Source: Planctomycetota bacterium
GTDB lineage: Bacteria > Planctomycetota > B129-G9
Assembly: GCA_030607235.1 (NCBI GenBank)
Contig: JAUWEX010000082.1
Span: 1-6,018, forward strand
DNA: 6,018 bases
Reading direction: 5' to 3'
A program made the translations under genes and the position numbers. Of the stretch, positions 5,884 through 6,018 are shown one piece after another (the stretch's first letter is position 1; each line of letters begins with the position of its first letter). The notes beneath the pieces were generated by a model. It was not told the DNA's origin, did not search any database, and saw nothing but the letters and a program-made list of their open reading frames with translations.

Positions 5884-5892
5884 TGTGGATAA
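5884..5892 (-). promoter_or_regulatory. Perfect DnaA box
   Basis: TGTGGATAA is the exact complement of TTATCCACA. It begins 19 bp after the dnaA stop codon. Confidence 0.88.
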
Positions 5893-5914
5893 CTGAAAAC
5901 TTTTAAGTAGATTG

Positions 5915-5946
5915 GGGTAAAAATAATATCTTCACACGGGTAAAAA
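5915..5946 (+). repeat. Direct repeat GGGTAAAAA in the origin region
   Basis: GGGTAAAAA occurs at 5915-5923 and 5938-5946, 23 bp apart start to start, inside the AT-rich tract between the DnaA boxes. Such short repeats with an A tract are common in unwinding regions; the role here is inferred from position only. Confidence 0.4.
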
Positions 5947-6007
5947 CAAAGGCGTTCCAAAGCAAAAATGTTGGTATTTCAGAGAGTTGTTAATAATACC
6001 GAACAAG

Positions 6008-6016
6008 TTATCCACA
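6008..6016 (+). promoter_or_regulatory. Perfect DnaA box
   Basis: TTATCCACA is an exact consensus match, pointing opposite to the box at 5884. It is preceded by the small inverted repeat TTGTT (5987-5991)/AACAA (6002-6006). Confidence 0.88.
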
Positions 6017-6018
6017 TT

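Larger units (their letters stand above)
5866..6018. other. Probable origin of replication (oriC), left part
   Basis: This non-coding tract after dnaA carries two perfect DnaA boxes in opposite orientation and one weak box. Between them is AT-rich sequence (about 5893-5937 and 5941-6007) suited to unwinding, including AAAACTTTTAAGTAG and AAAAATAATATC. A position next to dnaA is the classic bacterial oriC location. The second box sits within 2 bp of the window end, so more boxes and probably dnaN may follow. It could instead be only a dnaA-proximal regulatory region; the box sequence itself is unambiguous. Confidence 0.72.

Noticed and set aside
1..6018. CRISPR array, tRNA, rRNA, insertion sequence or prophage element
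   Set aside because: No repeat-spacer series, cloverleaf, rRNA signature, transposase or att-like repeats were seen on either strand.

Overview
The window is bacterial chromosome with dense coding, fairly GC-rich genes and an AT-rich right end. It holds five recognisable genes, one broken or frameshifted lipoprotein gene, and the left part of a probable replication origin. The organism looks like a Gram-negative-type bacterium: it has a sigma-54 activator, a flagellar C-ring-type protein and a lipobox lipoprotein. The phylum cannot be named from the sequence. A deep-branching or PVC-like group is only a guess, based on a lipoprotein C-terminus of a type I associate with such genomes and on an unusual DnaA.

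Left part (1-3219). The start of guaB (IMP dehydrogenase) runs leftward out of the window. Divergent from it is a two-gene rightward unit: a GAF/AAA+/Fis-type sigma-54 activator (518-2326), overlapping by ATGA a CheC-like/SpoA protein of the FliY/FliN class (2323-3219). Each side has a good sigma-70-like promoter, and about 38 bp separate the two -35 boxes. The promoter position places the activator's start at TTG 518, not at TTG 446.

Middle (3216-4557). Two leftward genes follow. rsmD (16S rRNA m2G966 methyltransferase) appears to be transcribed as a leaderless message. Downstream of it is a cysteine-rich lipoprotein gene whose reading frame breaks at an A6 run (minus strand). A -1 shift there joins two ORFs into a coherent 219-residue protein. 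Its end overlaps the end of the FliY/FliN-like gene by 4 bp, tail to tail.

Right part (4612-6018). A terminator-like hairpin precedes a strong promoter and dnaA (4750-5865). The encoded DnaA has complete AAA+ and DNA-binding domains but no domain I. After dnaA comes a non-coding AT-rich tract with two perfect, oppositely oriented DnaA boxes and a phased weak box. This is the likely oriC, cut by the window edge.

The genes work in purine synthesis, ribosome maturation, replication initiation and probable motility or chemotaxis control. Only the activator and FliY/FliN-like pair is clearly one translationally coupled unit. The strongest leads are the domain-I-less DnaA beside an origin, the activator/FliY-like coupling with a CheC phosphatase half-motif, and the slippery-site frameshift in the lipoprotein gene.
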